From contig NZ_JAPWIJ010000009.1 in the NCBI RefSeq assembly GCF_027270735.1, positions 186,001-250,000 of the forward strand: a stretch of DNA of 64,000 bases, written 5' to 3'. The notes beneath the pieces were generated by a model. It saw only the letters and a list, made by a program, of their open reading frames with translations, was not told the DNA's origin and made no database searches. Both the position numbers and the translations under genes were made by a program. Shown piece after piece: positions 1-7,461 of this stretch (positions are counted from its first letter, which is position 1; each line of letters opens with the position of its first letter). The DNA comes from Rhodococcus ruber. Lineage in GTDB: Bacteria > Actinomycetota > Actinomycetes > Mycobacteriales > Mycobacteriaceae.

Positions 1-474
1 CATCGCGTCCATCAGGTCGAACTCCCAGCGCGAACGCCAATACCCACCGTGAACGAGCACGGCAACGGGAAAGGGGCCAGCACCGCCCGGCACGCGCAAT
101 TCGGCGCGTTGCTCCGGGTGCTCCCCGTAGTTCACGATCGTGCCGGGATGGAAGCGGTGAAAATACACACTGTCGATCGCGAAGCGCAGCCCGTCGAGTC
201 CGCGGCCGCGAATGTGAGCGCGGATGCCCGGAGATCTGTCCGGTGCGCACTGCCCGAGGTCGACTCGAACCGCACTGCTGTACGACGACGCATCGACGGG
301 GATTCTGTCGCCGGGAACAACGATGACCTCGTCGGATCCGGTTGCGGCGTCGACGATTCCGCCGGACAGCCCGCGTGCGTCGAGAGCCCTGGCCACCAGT
401 TCCTGCGCGGTGGTGGGATCGGCGAACACACCGGGCGCGGCGATGATGTCGATGTGCTTCGAGACGTCGTTCAT
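1..474 (-). CDS. alpha/beta hydrolase, N-terminal 158 residues (cut by window edge)
   Basis: This frame starts at ATG 474 and stays open to base 1, so the C-terminal part, with the expected catalytic triad, lies outside. About 130 residues of unfamiliar sequence precede the start of an alpha/beta hydrolase fold: residues 134-150 read GPFPVAVLVHGGYWRSR, and HGG at 142-144 is the usual oxyanion-hole motif of esterase or amidase type hydrolases. The long N-terminal segment is unusual for the family. It follows the aldolase gene in the same direction, but a strong hairpin (499-535) lies between, so it may be a separate unit. Substrate unknown; a role with the sugar locus is only inferred from position. 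Confidence 0.7.
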   Translation of the reverse strand, partial: MNDVSKHIDIIAAPGVFADPTTAQELVARALDARGLSGGIVDAATGSDEVIVVPGDRIPVDASSYSSAVRVDLGQCAPDRSPGIRAHIRGRGLDGLRFAIDSVYFHRFHPGTIVNYGEHPEQRAELRVPGGAGPFPVAVLVHGGYWRSRWEFDLMDAM

Positions 475-498
475 GGGTTTCACGCTACCCACCTGGCG

Positions 499-535
499 TC
501 GACCGAGCCCGAACGGCGAGTTCGGGCTCGGTCGA
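499..535 (-). terminator. 16-bp perfect hairpin after the aldolase gene
   Basis: Arms 499-514 and 520-535 are perfectly complementary around a 5-nt loop (GGCGA). The hairpin sits 11 nt beyond the aldolase stop on the minus strand and 25 nt before the hydrolase start. There is no U-tract, as is common for actinobacterial terminators, so termination or 3'-end stabilisation are both possible. Confidence 0.65.
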
Positions 536-545
536 AGGACGCGAA

Positions 546-1430
546 TCAGGCGTCGACAGCCTCGTTCAGCTCACGCAGCCGGGGCAGTGCGCGGTTGGTG
601 AGAAGGTCCTCGCGGGTCTCGGCGGAGACAGCCATGCTGTCCTTCCACAGTGACCGGCCTGCCATCGCTCCGCGGGCACCGTTGGCGACGGCGATGCGGA
701 CCTGCTCGATGAACGTCTCGTGATCGACGCCTGCCGAGAGCACGGCCCACGGAACACCCTGTGCCGCTTCGGTAACGGCCTTGCAAGCATCGGCCGAGCC
801 GGGGTAGGGGAGCTTGAGTACCTTGGCGCCGCACTCGACCGAGATGCGCGTGGAGTCGGCGATGATCCTGCCGAAGCCGGCCTTGTAGTCCTCGTCGGAC
901 TCGCCCTCGAGCTGGTAGGTCAGGATCTCGACGATGAGCAGCAGACCCTCGGCGGAGCATGCCTTGACGAGATCGCGGATCTCCTCGGCCACACGGGAAT
1001 CGACCCCCTGCTGCTCGGGGCGCATGTAGAAGAGCATCTTGGCGACGTCGCCGCCGAGATCACGCACGACGCGCGGAGTGACACCGTCGACGAAGCGGGT
1101 GTAGCGCAGACCGTCGGTCTCCTCGAAGCCCGACGCATCCATACCGACCACCAGTGCGGTGTTGCGCGAGAGCACACCGTCGTCGACGATCTTCGGCAGT
1201 GCCACCTCCGGGTCCAGCAGGATCGCCGGTGCGTGATTGCCGAGGTAGCGCACCAGATCGGCCTTGGCTTCGGCGAGCTGCTCGACTGTGATCGAGCCCG
1301 GTCCGTCGACGGCGTCCTTCATGACGGCCTTCATGCCGTTGCGCTGATCTCCGGCGACGATGAGCATGTTGCCGTCTGGGGTGGAGATGGCAGCCATTCC
1401 GCGACGTTCGAGGGTGGTGAGTTCGTTCAT
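546..1430 (-). CDS. class I ketose-bisphosphate-type aldolase (LacD/YihT-like)
   Basis: 294 residues, the usual size of LacD (tagatose-1,6-bisphosphate aldolase) and YihT (sulfofructose-1-phosphate aldolase). These are TIM-barrel enzymes using a lysine Schiff base to release dihydroxyacetone phosphate. Lys206 in GAKVLKLPYP fits the Schiff-base lysine, and Lys131 in AKMLFYMRP fits the second active-site lysine. GDQRNGM (28-34) fits the phosphate/substrate region. The start ATG 1430 has AGGAG 5 nt upstream. It follows the FGGY kinase gene and has a GACAACGTTGTC operator 40 nt upstream. The likely role is cleavage of a phosphorylated ketose made by the neighbouring kinases. The exact sugar cannot be read from sequence. 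Confidence 0.85.
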   Translation of the reverse strand: MNELTTLERRGMAAISTPDGNMLIVAGDQRNGMKAVMKDAVDGPGSITVEQLAEAKADLVRYLGNHAPAILLDPEVALPKIVDDGVLSRNTALVVGMDASGFEETDGLRYTRFVDGVTPRVVRDLGGDVAKMLFYMRPEQQGVDSRVAEEIRDLVKACSAEGLLLIVEILTYQLEGESDEDYKAGFGRIIADSTRISVECGAKVLKLPYPGSADACKAVTEAAQGVPWAVLSAGVDHETFIEQVRIAVANGARGAMAGRSLWKDSMAVSAETREDLLTNRALPRLRELNEAVDA

Positions 1431-1469
1431 CTTCTTCTCCTGGTGGGTGTTGGGGTCGAGCGCAAGTGG

Positions 1470-1481
1470 GACAACGTTGTC
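1470..1481. promoter_or_regulatory. LacI-type operator copy 1 (GACAACGTTGTC)
   Basis: A 12-bp perfect palindrome with the central CG typical of LacI-family operators. It lies between the kinase stop and the aldolase start and extends to a near-palindrome GTGGGACAACGTTGTCTCAC. Identical cores lie at 2560 and 3918. It probably gives the aldolase gene its own regulated promoter. Confidence 0.75.
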
Positions 1482-1500
1482 TCACTGCAGAAATGTGGGC

Positions 1501-2895
1501 TCAGGTTTCTATGAGCGCCAGTAGGCGGGCAGCGAACAATGCTGCCCCGTAGGCGGTGTCCTGGGAGCGGGTCGAGACCGAGACGCCGGGCAGCACCTGA
1601 GCTCGCGCGTCTCGCACGCTGGCCATCCCGGCCCAGCCGCCGGTGAGCAACGTCGTCCTGGCGGGCGGCACCTCGGCGTCGAGTGCCTCGATGAGTCGAG
1701 CCACTTCGTCGTTGCCGTGCAACAGAATCGAACGGAACAGCTCGGCCGAATCGATCCCGTCGGTACGGACCGTGATGGACAGAACGCCGTCGTCGTTGCG
1801 GGCACCCGCGATGTCGAGACCGCCATCGGTGAACGGCCCACCCGCGGGCAGAGCGCACACTCGCTGATCCAGTAGATCGCGACCGGCTCGATCGTTGATG
1901 TCGCACAGCTGCAATGCCCGTCGCATCAGCAAACCGGTCTTGACCCCGGCAACGAGTACGTGTTGACCCGGCACCACGTGGCGAACCGAGTTGATGAGAT
2001 GCTCGGCGAGCCTGCTTCGCGCGGCTGTGGTCAACGGAGCGTCGAGTACCCGCAGCAGAACCTCGGCGGTGCCCATCGACACGTGGTACCGATCGTGAGG
2101 GATCGCTCCGCCGGACACTGCGGACACGAGATGGTCGTGACCGGCCACAGTGAGGCGCGCGCCGGCGATGGACTCGGGAAGAGTTGCCGCGTCGGCGGTT
2201 CCGAGGTCGGTTCCTGCATCGACCAAGGGCGGAATGAAATCGGCTCCGACGCCCAAGTGCGCCAACATCTCCGACCAGGGTTCGCCGCTGTCCTGATCGA
2301 GTAGTCCGGTGCGCGAACTCAGCGAGTAATCGGCCACCGGCCGACCGCCGAGGGACAGTACGACGAACTCCGGCAGGTTGAACCAGCGAAGCCCGTTCAA
2401 GCTCAGTCCGTTGTCGCGAAGGTGTGCGATCTTGACCACCGAGACCTGTACGCCGACGGGAAGCCCGGTCTTGCCTGCGAACTGATCGCGCAATTCGGTC
2501 GGCAGGTTGTCGACCTGCTGCTGACCGCGCGGATCGAACCACGCGAAGGCCGGCGCGCGGACAACGTTGTCTCCATCGAGAAGAAAGCCCGTCTCGCCCA
2601 TCCCGGACACTGCGATGGCGTCGATGCGGGCGGCCGGATCGCCGGTGACGTCGGGCAGCCGACGCGCGACGGCGTCGAGCAACTGCCCGATGGTGGCCAG
2701 CAAGTCCTCTGCGGCGAGGTCGGTGGTTCCGCCCGGGCCGTGCCGCCACGGTGTTGGACTCTGCTCGATGAGCAGTTCGGTGCCGGCATCGTCGGTGACG
2801 AGTACTTTGACGCCGGTGCTTCCGAGGTCCAGTCCCGCAACAAGTCTGGGGTTCACGGAGTTGGTCTCATTTCTGTACGGGTAGGGGGAGGGCAT
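1501..2895 (-). CDS. FGGY-family carbohydrate kinase
   Basis: 464 residues. The N-terminal ATP-binding FGGY lobe begins GLDLGSTGVKVLV (21-33). GHDH at 252-255 supplies the expected catalytic aspartate, and TGGWAGMASVRD near 415 belongs to the C-terminal lobe. The family phosphorylates ketoses or polyols (xylulose, ribulose, fuculose, tagatose, glycerol). Start ATG 2895 overlaps the LacI stop by 29 nt and has GGAAAG 8 nt upstream; GTG 2856 is a possible alternative giving a more standard N-terminus. Codons 109-112 (Asp-Asn-Val-Val) are spelled exactly as the operator GACAACGTTGTC. Substrate unassigned; the context suggests a ketose from a polyol. Confidence 0.85.
   Translation of the reverse strand: MPSPYPYRNETNSVNPRLVAGLDLGSTGVKVLVTDDAGTELLIEQSPTPWRHGPGGTTDLAAEDLLATIGQLLDAVARRLPDVTGDPAARIDAIAVSGMGETGFLLDGDNVVRAPAFAWFDPRGQQQVDNLPTELRDQFAGKTGLPVGVQVSVVKIAHLRDNGLSLNGLRWFNLPEFVVLSLGGRPVADYSLSSRTGLLDQDSGEPWSEMLAHLGVGADFIPPLVDAGTDLGTADAATLPESIAGARLTVAGHDHLVSAVSGGAIPHDRYHVSMGTAEVLLRVLDAPLTTAARSRLAEHLINSVRHVVPGQHVLVAGVKTGLLMRRALQLCDINDRAGRDLLDQRVCALPAGGPFTDGGLDIAGARNDDGVLSITVRTDGIDSAELFRSILLHGNDEVARLIEALDAEVPPARTTLLTGGWAGMASVRDARAQVLPGVSVSTRSQDTAYGAALFAARLLALIET
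2560..2571. promoter_or_regulatory. LacI-type operator copy 2, inside the kinase gene
   Basis: The same 12-bp palindrome as at 1470 and 3918, here within the kinase reading frame (codons 109-112). It is about 1.36 kb from copy 3 and 1.09 kb from copy 1, suited to looping or to a roadblock on the kinase transcript. Confidence 0.7.
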
Positions 2896-3871
2896 GCGAG
2901 AGTCTTTCCACCAGCGTGGTCGGCGCTACCTGTTGCTCCGGTTCGAGATACGGATCGTCGAAACACTGCACCAGGCGATCGAACGCGAGGGTGCCGATGC
3001 GATATGGGTCTTGGTCTATGCACGTCACCGACGGGCTGACGGCGTCGGCGAGCGAGAAATTACCGAACGACACCATCGCGACATCGGTGCGGTCTATTTC
3101 GTGCAGCACCGACACCACGGCCGTGGCATGTCGTGCATTGGCGACGAAGAAGGCGGTCGGCGGGTTGCGCAGTGCCAGTAGCTTCTTGACGACGGGCCGC
3201 ACCGAGTCCGCGGCGTGGGACACCGGGGGAGCGAGAGCGGCCTCGGGCTTCTGTCCGAGGTCTGCGAGAACGTCGAGGTACGCCTGCCGGCGCAACTGGG
3301 CGGTCTGCAGTCGATCGTCGAAGCCGAGCAATGCAATTCGAGTGTGTCCGCTTGCCACCAACTTCTCGACGGCGCACTTGGCGGCACCGTAATCGTCCAC
3401 AATGACCGAATCGAATCCCGAGATCGACCGGTCGATGGTCACCGTGGGCAACGTTCGACGCCGAGGCACGAGGAAGTCGCTGTGATCGCCTACCGGCGCG
3501 AGAATGATGCCCCGCACGTGCTGTCCGGCGAGCAGGGCCAGCTGATCCCGCTCGCGCTGGGCATCGAACCCGGTGCTGCCGACGATGACCGCAAGGCCGT
3601 GTTCGAGCGCGCGATCCTCGACGGCACTGACCAGGGAGGCGAAGAAGACGTCGTCGATGGAGTCGACGATGATGCCGATCGTGTTGCCGGATCCTGATTT
3701 CAGTGACCGAGCAGCGGAGTTGGGAACGTAGTTGAGCGTCTGGACCGCGGCCTCGACGCGCTCGCGCAACTCCGGCAAGACCGTGTCCACGCCGTTGACG
3801 ACGCGTGAGACGGTCTTGAAGCTGACGCCTGCCAATGCGGCGACGTCTTTGATGCTGGCGCGCTCGGTCAC
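2867..3871 (-). CDS. LacI-family transcriptional regulator (first)
   Basis: With GTG 3871 as start the protein has 334 residues, normal for the family, and opens directly with the HTH: TERASIKDVAALAGVSFKTV then SRVVNG. A periplasmic-binding-like effector domain follows (NTIGIIVDSIDDVFF onward), ending in VERLSHALPLPVQK. An upstream TTG at 3922 would add 17 residues but lies inside the operator, and neither start has a strong ribosome site. It is first in the operon with kinase and aldolase, and divergent from the P-loop kinase. It most likely binds the GACAACGTTGTC sites around it and senses a sugar or sugar phosphate. Confidence 0.88.
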   Translation of the reverse strand: MTERASIKDVAALAGVSFKTVSRVVNGVDTVLPELRERVEAAVQTLNYVPNSAARSLKSGSGNTIGIIVDSIDDVFFASLVSAVEDRALEHGLAVIVGSTGFDAQRERDQLALLAGQHVRGIILAPVGDHSDFLVPRRRTLPTVTIDRSISGFDSVIVDDYGAAKCAVEKLVASGHTRIALLGFDDRLQTAQLRRQAYLDVLADLGQKPEAALAPPVSHAADSVRPVVKKLLALRNPPTAFFVANARHATAVVSVLHEIDRTDVAMVSFGNFSLADAVSPSVTCIDQDPYRIGTLAFDRLVQCFDDPYLEPEQQVAPTTLVERLSHALPLPVQK

Positions 3872-3917
3872 GTGAACTCTCGATCGGAGGAGTGTGCTCG
3901 CGGTATCAACTATGCGA

Positions 3918-3929
3918 GACAACGTTGTC
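3918..3929. promoter_or_regulatory. LacI-type operator copy 3, divergent promoter region
   Basis: GACAACGTTGTC, flanked to give a 14-bp perfect palindrome (3917-3930). It lies between the divergent LacI gene and P-loop kinase gene and is placed to repress both. Confidence 0.8.
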
Positions 3930-3945
3930 TTGTATGATTCCCTCT

Positions 3946-4527
3946 ATGACTCATGTCTGTCAAGACATCTCCGTGATCGATCGCGAACGGCTGCCGGTGC
4001 TTGTCGTCGCGGGTGCTGCGGGAAGCGGCAAGACGACTCTCGGGAGGGAGCTGGCGAGACGGTTCGGTACGGCTCTGCTCGACTTGGACACACTCACCAA
4101 TCCGCTTCTCGACGAACTGGATTCGTTGCTGGACGGTCCGCATTGGAACAGTGCGGGCCCACACTCGGAACGCATCCGAGTCGGCCGATACGCCGTACTG
4201 CTCGCCGCTGCGCGTGACCTCGTGGACATCGGTCAGCGTCCCGTTCTGGTCGCACCGTTCACCCGCGAATTGACGGCAGGCGCGGAGTGGGAGCGACTGG
4301 TCTCGCACATGGCCCCCGCTGCAACGTTGGTCGTGCACGTCGACGGGTCGCCGGAGCTGTTGGCGCACAGGCGCGCTGCGCGTGGGGCGGAGCGTGATGC
4401 CCATCGGCCGGTGGACGCCCCGGCGGCCAAGCCACTCGTTCCCCATCTGCGGGTCGATGCCGAACTGTCGACCCCACTGCAAGTCGATCTGGTTGCGCAC
4501 GCGCTCCAGGATCAGTCGCAGCGGTGA
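3946..4527 (+). CDS. P-loop small-molecule kinase (AAA_33/gluconokinase-like fold)
   Basis: 193 residues from ATG 3946; an in-frame ATG at 3934 is also possible. Walker A GAAGSGKT lies at 23-30, a DLDTL segment follows as in gluconate/shikimate-type kinases, and RGAERDAHR near 147-155 looks like a lid with phosphate-binding arginines. There is no HTH or membrane segment. It is transcribed away from the first LacI gene behind the shared operator and ends overlapping the second LacI gene by 16 nt (convergent). With the FGGY kinase and aldolase nearby, a second phosphorylation making a ketose bisphosphate is attractive, but this is inference. Confidence 0.75.
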   Translation: MTHVCQDISVIDRERLPVLVVAGAAGSGKTTLGRELARRFGTALLDLDTLTNPLLDELDSLLDGPHWNSAGPHSERIRVGRYAVLLAAARDLVDIGQRPVLVAPFTRELTAGAEWERLVSHMAPAATLVVHVDGSPELLAHRRAARGAERDAHRPVDAPAAKPLVPHLRVDAELSTPLQVDLVAHALQDQSQR

Positions 4528-5519
4528 TCGGTTCCGGGCGTGCAGGATCGACGCTCGATCAGCTCGACGCCGAGAATGTTGCGGCGCTTGTAGCGCTTGC
4601 TCGGATTCTCGATCCGTCCCAGTAGTCGCTCGATGGCCAACCGGCCGAGGCGGGCGGGATTCTGATCGATCACCGTCACCGGGGGCATCACTGCGTCGGC
4701 AAGGGGAAAATCGCCGAACCCGACGAACGCCAGATGCAGCAAATTCATCTGTTGCAGAACCGGCACACATGCCATCGCCACTCGTGCGTTGGACAGAAAC
4801 AGTGCGGTAGGCGGACTTTCGAGCGCGGTCAGGTCGGTCAATGCCACGCGGGCATCCTCGCGGTCCAACACACCCAGAGCGACGAGAGCGTCGTCGAAGT
4901 CGATTCCGTGTGCGTGCAACGATTCCCGATACCCCTCGAGCCGGTTTCGGCTGGTCGGTATGCCGGCGCTGTCGCCTATGACCGCGATGCGGGTATGTCC
5001 CAGATCGAGGAGGTGGTCGGTGGCCAACACCGCCCCGCCGTGATCGTCGTCGACGAAGCTGTCTGCCTTGAGTCCGTCGGGAGCCCGATCGACGAACACC
5101 GTGGGGGTCTTGTCGATCCACCGCTCCAGATAGGAGTGGTGTGCACCGGTCGGCGCGATGATCAAGCCACTCAATTGCCTACGCAGCAGCGACTCCACCA
5201 GAGCCTGTTCCTGATCGCCGTCGTGACCGAGGCTGGTGACCAGAACGGCCATGTCGTCCTGTCGCGCTCGTTCCTCCACCGCGCGCGCGATGGAGGAGAA
5301 GAAAGGATCGTCGATATCGGGTACGGCCACTCCGATGGCTGCCGCCTGACCGTTGCGAAACGACGTGGCCATCGTATTGGGCACGTAGTTCAGCGAATTC
5401 AAGGCCTCGGTGACGCGGGCACGAGTATCGGGGTCGACGTGAGGGTCGTTGTTGTAGACCCGTGAGACGGTCTTGGCGCTGACCTTGGCCAGCGCCGCGA
5501 CGTCTTGCATGGTGGTCAT
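4512..5519 (-). CDS. LacI-family transcriptional regulator (second)
   Basis: 335 residues from ATG 5519. The HTH is at the extreme N-terminus (MTTMQDVAALAKVSAKTVSR), followed by a hinge and a periplasmic-binding-like effector domain (AAIGVAVPDIDDPFFSSIAR). It lies 31 nt downstream of the SDR gene on the same strand, so the two are probably cotranscribed. It resembles the first regulator throughout, suggesting an old duplication. Candidate targets are the TGTCACCGGTGACA-type elements at 6308-6508 upstream of the SDR and ABC operons. The effector is presumably the imported sugar. Confidence 0.88.
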   Translation of the reverse strand: MTTMQDVAALAKVSAKTVSRVYNNDPHVDPDTRARVTEALNSLNYVPNTMATSFRNGQAAAIGVAVPDIDDPFFSSIARAVEERARQDDMAVLVTSLGHDGDQEQALVESLLRRQLSGLIIAPTGAHHSYLERWIDKTPTVFVDRAPDGLKADSFVDDDHGGAVLATDHLLDLGHTRIAVIGDSAGIPTSRNRLEGYRESLHAHGIDFDDALVALGVLDREDARVALTDLTALESPPTALFLSNARVAMACVPVLQQMNLLHLAFVGFGDFPLADAVMPPVTVIDQNPARLGRLAIERLLGRIENPSKRYKRRNILGVELIERRSCTPGTDHRCD

Positions 5520-5550
5520 GATCTACCCCCGTCTGCTCGTCATCGTCTCG

Positions 5551-6276
5551 TCAGCGACTGGTGTAGCCGCCATCGACTGGCAACGACACTCCGGTCACCA
5601 TGGAAGCATCATCGCTCAGCAGGAACGCAATCGGCGCGGCAATCTCGTCTTCGGTGGCCCACCTTCCCAGCGGCATCTGTGCCAGGAACGGCTCCTCGAT
5701 CTCGGGGCGACCCCAGTAGAACGCAGACATCTCTGTCATCACGACCGTCGGGTTGACACCGTTGACTCGAATTCCGTGTCGGCCGAGCTCGAGTGCGGAG
5801 ACTCGAGTGATGTTGTCCAGGGCGGCTTTCGAGGAGCCGTACGAGATGTGGCCGGTGAGGGCGACCAGGCTGGCCTGGCTCGAGACGTTGACGATGGCAC
5901 CGGTGCCTGCGGCGATCATGGCCGGGACGGTGTACTTGATGACCAACAGTGCGCCGCGCGCGTTGATGGCGATGACCTTGTCGAAGATCGAGATGTCGGT
6001 GTCCTGAGGTGTGGCGATCTCGCCGCCGAATCCTGCGCAATTCACCACGCCGTACAGCTCGAGGCCTTCGACAGCCTCGCGGACGCTGTCCTCGGAGGTC
6101 AGATCGAAGGCCAGGGGCGTTGCGCCGGTCTCGTCAGCCAGTTTGTTCAGTGCATCGACCGATTGGCCCGCCGCGACGACGTCGGCACCGTCGGCCACCA
6201 ACCGCCGCACAGTCGCCGAGCCGATGCCTCCGCTGGCACCTGTCACCAAAATCTTCCGGCCGTCGAACTTCGCCAT
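5551..6276 (-). CDS. SDR oxidoreductase, L-xylulose reductase (DCXR)-like
   Basis: 241 residues, a classical short-chain dehydrogenase. The dinucleotide motif TGASGGIG is at 12-19, NVSSQ at 130-134, and catalytic Tyr146 and Lys150 lie in YGSSK. The stretch VNGVNPTVVMTEM and the C-terminal TGVSLPVDGGY closely follow what I know of L-xylulose/dicarbonyl reductases, which interconvert a ketose and a polyol with NAD(P)H. It is first in an operon with the second LacI gene and divergent from the ABC importer. With the mannitol-type dehydrogenase at 9684 it could convert an L-ketose to a D-ketose through the polyol. The substrate is not determined. Confidence 0.85.
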   Translation of the reverse strand: MAKFDGRKILVTGASGGIGSATVRRLVADGADVVAAGQSVDALNKLADETGATPLAFDLTSEDSVREAVEGLELYGVVNCAGFGGEIATPQDTDISIFDKVIAINARGALLVIKYTVPAMIAAGTGAIVNVSSQASLVALTGHISYGSSKAALDNITRVSALELGRHGIRVNGVNPTVVMTEMSAFYWGRPEIEEPFLAQMPLGRWATEDEIAAPIAFLLSDDASMVTGVSLPVDGGYTSR

Positions 6277-6307
6277 GGGGGTCTACCTTCACTGTCTCCG
6301 AATGGTC

Positions 6308-6323
6308 ATGTCATCGATGTCAT
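6308..6323. promoter_or_regulatory. operator-like element 1 (ATGTCATCGATGTCAT)
   Basis: It resembles the perfect palindrome at 6491 with two central and two arm differences. It lies 32 nt upstream of the SDR start in the SDR/ABC divergent region. Confidence 0.4.
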
Positions 6324-6343
6324 CGGCTCAACCGAGCCCGCGT

Positions 6344-6359
6344 ATGTCATCGGTGTCAT
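6344..6359. promoter_or_regulatory. operator-like element 2 (ATGTCATCGGTGTCAT)
   Basis: It differs from the 6491 palindrome at two positions and from element 1 at one. It sits 36 nt beyond element 1, about three and a half helical turns away. Confidence 0.45.
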
Positions 6360-6490
6360 GGACGGTACCCCAGCCCGGTTGCGTCGGCGCAGAAAATCGC
6401 GAGATTGCGTATCGACCCAGTTCAGAGACGGTACCTTCCGGTCCGATACGGGCTTCTCGCAGGCGCGGCGCGAAGGGTGTCGCGTATGTC

Positions 6491-6508
6491 CATGTCACCG
6501 GTGACATG
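6491..6508. promoter_or_regulatory. perfect 18-bp palindrome before the ABC importer (LacI-type)
   Basis: CATGTCACCGGTGACATG is a perfect palindrome centred on CCGG, 174 nt upstream of the ATPase start. With elements at 6308 and 6344 it forms the likely site set of the second LacI regulator. The whole gene-free stretch 6277-6681 (405 bp) also holds small inverted repeats at 6512-6521 and 6541-6553. I see no further coding potential there. Confidence 0.65.
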
Positions 6509-6681
6509 AATTTTCGCGAAACACGTGACAAATGCGAGTTGTGTGGGTCACACTCGTAAAACGACGAGCCCCGAAGGGAGCTCGACCTGCTTTGCAGACC
6601 ACGTCCTCGGACCGTGCTGCAGGCGCCGGTGGGGGTGTCCATCCCGCACTCGAAGCTTCTCGATTCGACCTAGGAGTATCC

Positions 6682-7461
6682 ATGGCCAGCGTTGCACCTG
6701 TTGCGACACCGATCCTCGAAGCGAGGGGATTGTCGAGGAGTTTCGGAAACGTGCGCGCCCTCGACGATGCCGACTTCGACATCTACCCGGGTGAGGTCGT
6801 CGCGCTCATCGGCGACAACGGCGCAGGCAAGTCGACAATGGTCAAGGCGCTCTCGGGCAGCCTGGCCGTCGACACCGGCGAGATCCTGTTCGACGGAACC
6901 GCTGTCGATCTCGACAGCCCAACCGTCGCAGCGGAACTCGGTATCGAGACGGTGTTCCAGGATCTTGCCCTCGCGCCGCACCTCAACGCGCAGCAGAACA
7001 TGTTTCTCGGACGCGAACTGCCGGCGAAGGGGCTGCTCGGTCATCTCGGTTTTCTCGACGTCTCCACGATGCGCAAGCAGTCGCAGGACGCGTTGAACGA
7101 ACTCGGTGCCACCGTGCGTAGTCTGACCGTCCCGGTCGGAGCGATGTCGGGTGGGCAGCAACAAGCCATTGCCATCGCGCGAGCCGTCGCCTGGGCCAAG
7201 GGCGTCGTCTTTCTCGACGAGCCCACCGCAGCGCTGGGAGTCGTCCAGACCCGCAACGTGCTCGACACCATTCGCCGGGTGGCGGACAGGGGCGTGGCCG
7301 TGGTGTTCATCAGCCACTCCATGCCGCACGTGATGGAAGTTGCCGACCGGGTTCAGGTGCTGCGCATGGGCAAGCGCGTCGCCACCCTCGACGCCAAGAA
7401 CACGACCATGGAAGAACTCGTCGGCGCGATGACCGGCGCAACCACCGGAGCCACACGATGA
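6682..7461 (+). CDS. sugar ABC transporter ATPase, single-domain CUT2 type
   Basis: 259 residues from ATG 6682, with AGGAG 5 nt upstream. Walker A GDNGAGKST is at 44-52, the signature is MSGGQQQ, and Walker B VVFLDEPTAALG is followed by ISHSMPHV with the switch histidine. The single nucleotide-binding domain matches FrcA/XylG-like half-size proteins rather than the roughly 500-residue tandem RbsA. It energises import with the permease (4-nt overlap) and the lipoprotein binding protein downstream. An open extension upstream to 6532 lacks family sequence and was not used. Confidence 0.9.
   Translation: MASVAPVATPILEARGLSRSFGNVRALDDADFDIYPGEVVALIGDNGAGKSTMVKALSGSLAVDTGEILFDGTAVDLDSPTVAAELGIETVFQDLALAPHLNAQQNMFLGRELPAKGLLGHLGFLDVSTMRKQSQDALNELGATVRSLTVPVGAMSGGQQQAIAIARAVAWAKGVVFLDEPTAALGVVQTRNVLDTIRRVADRGVAVVFISHSMPHVMEVADRVQVLRMGKRVATLDAKNTTMEELVGAMTGATTGATR

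Noticed and set aside
6541..6553. GTGTG-GGT-CACAC, possible CRP-type site
   Set aside because: The spacer is 3 nt rather than 6 and there is no matching flank; chance symmetry is likely.
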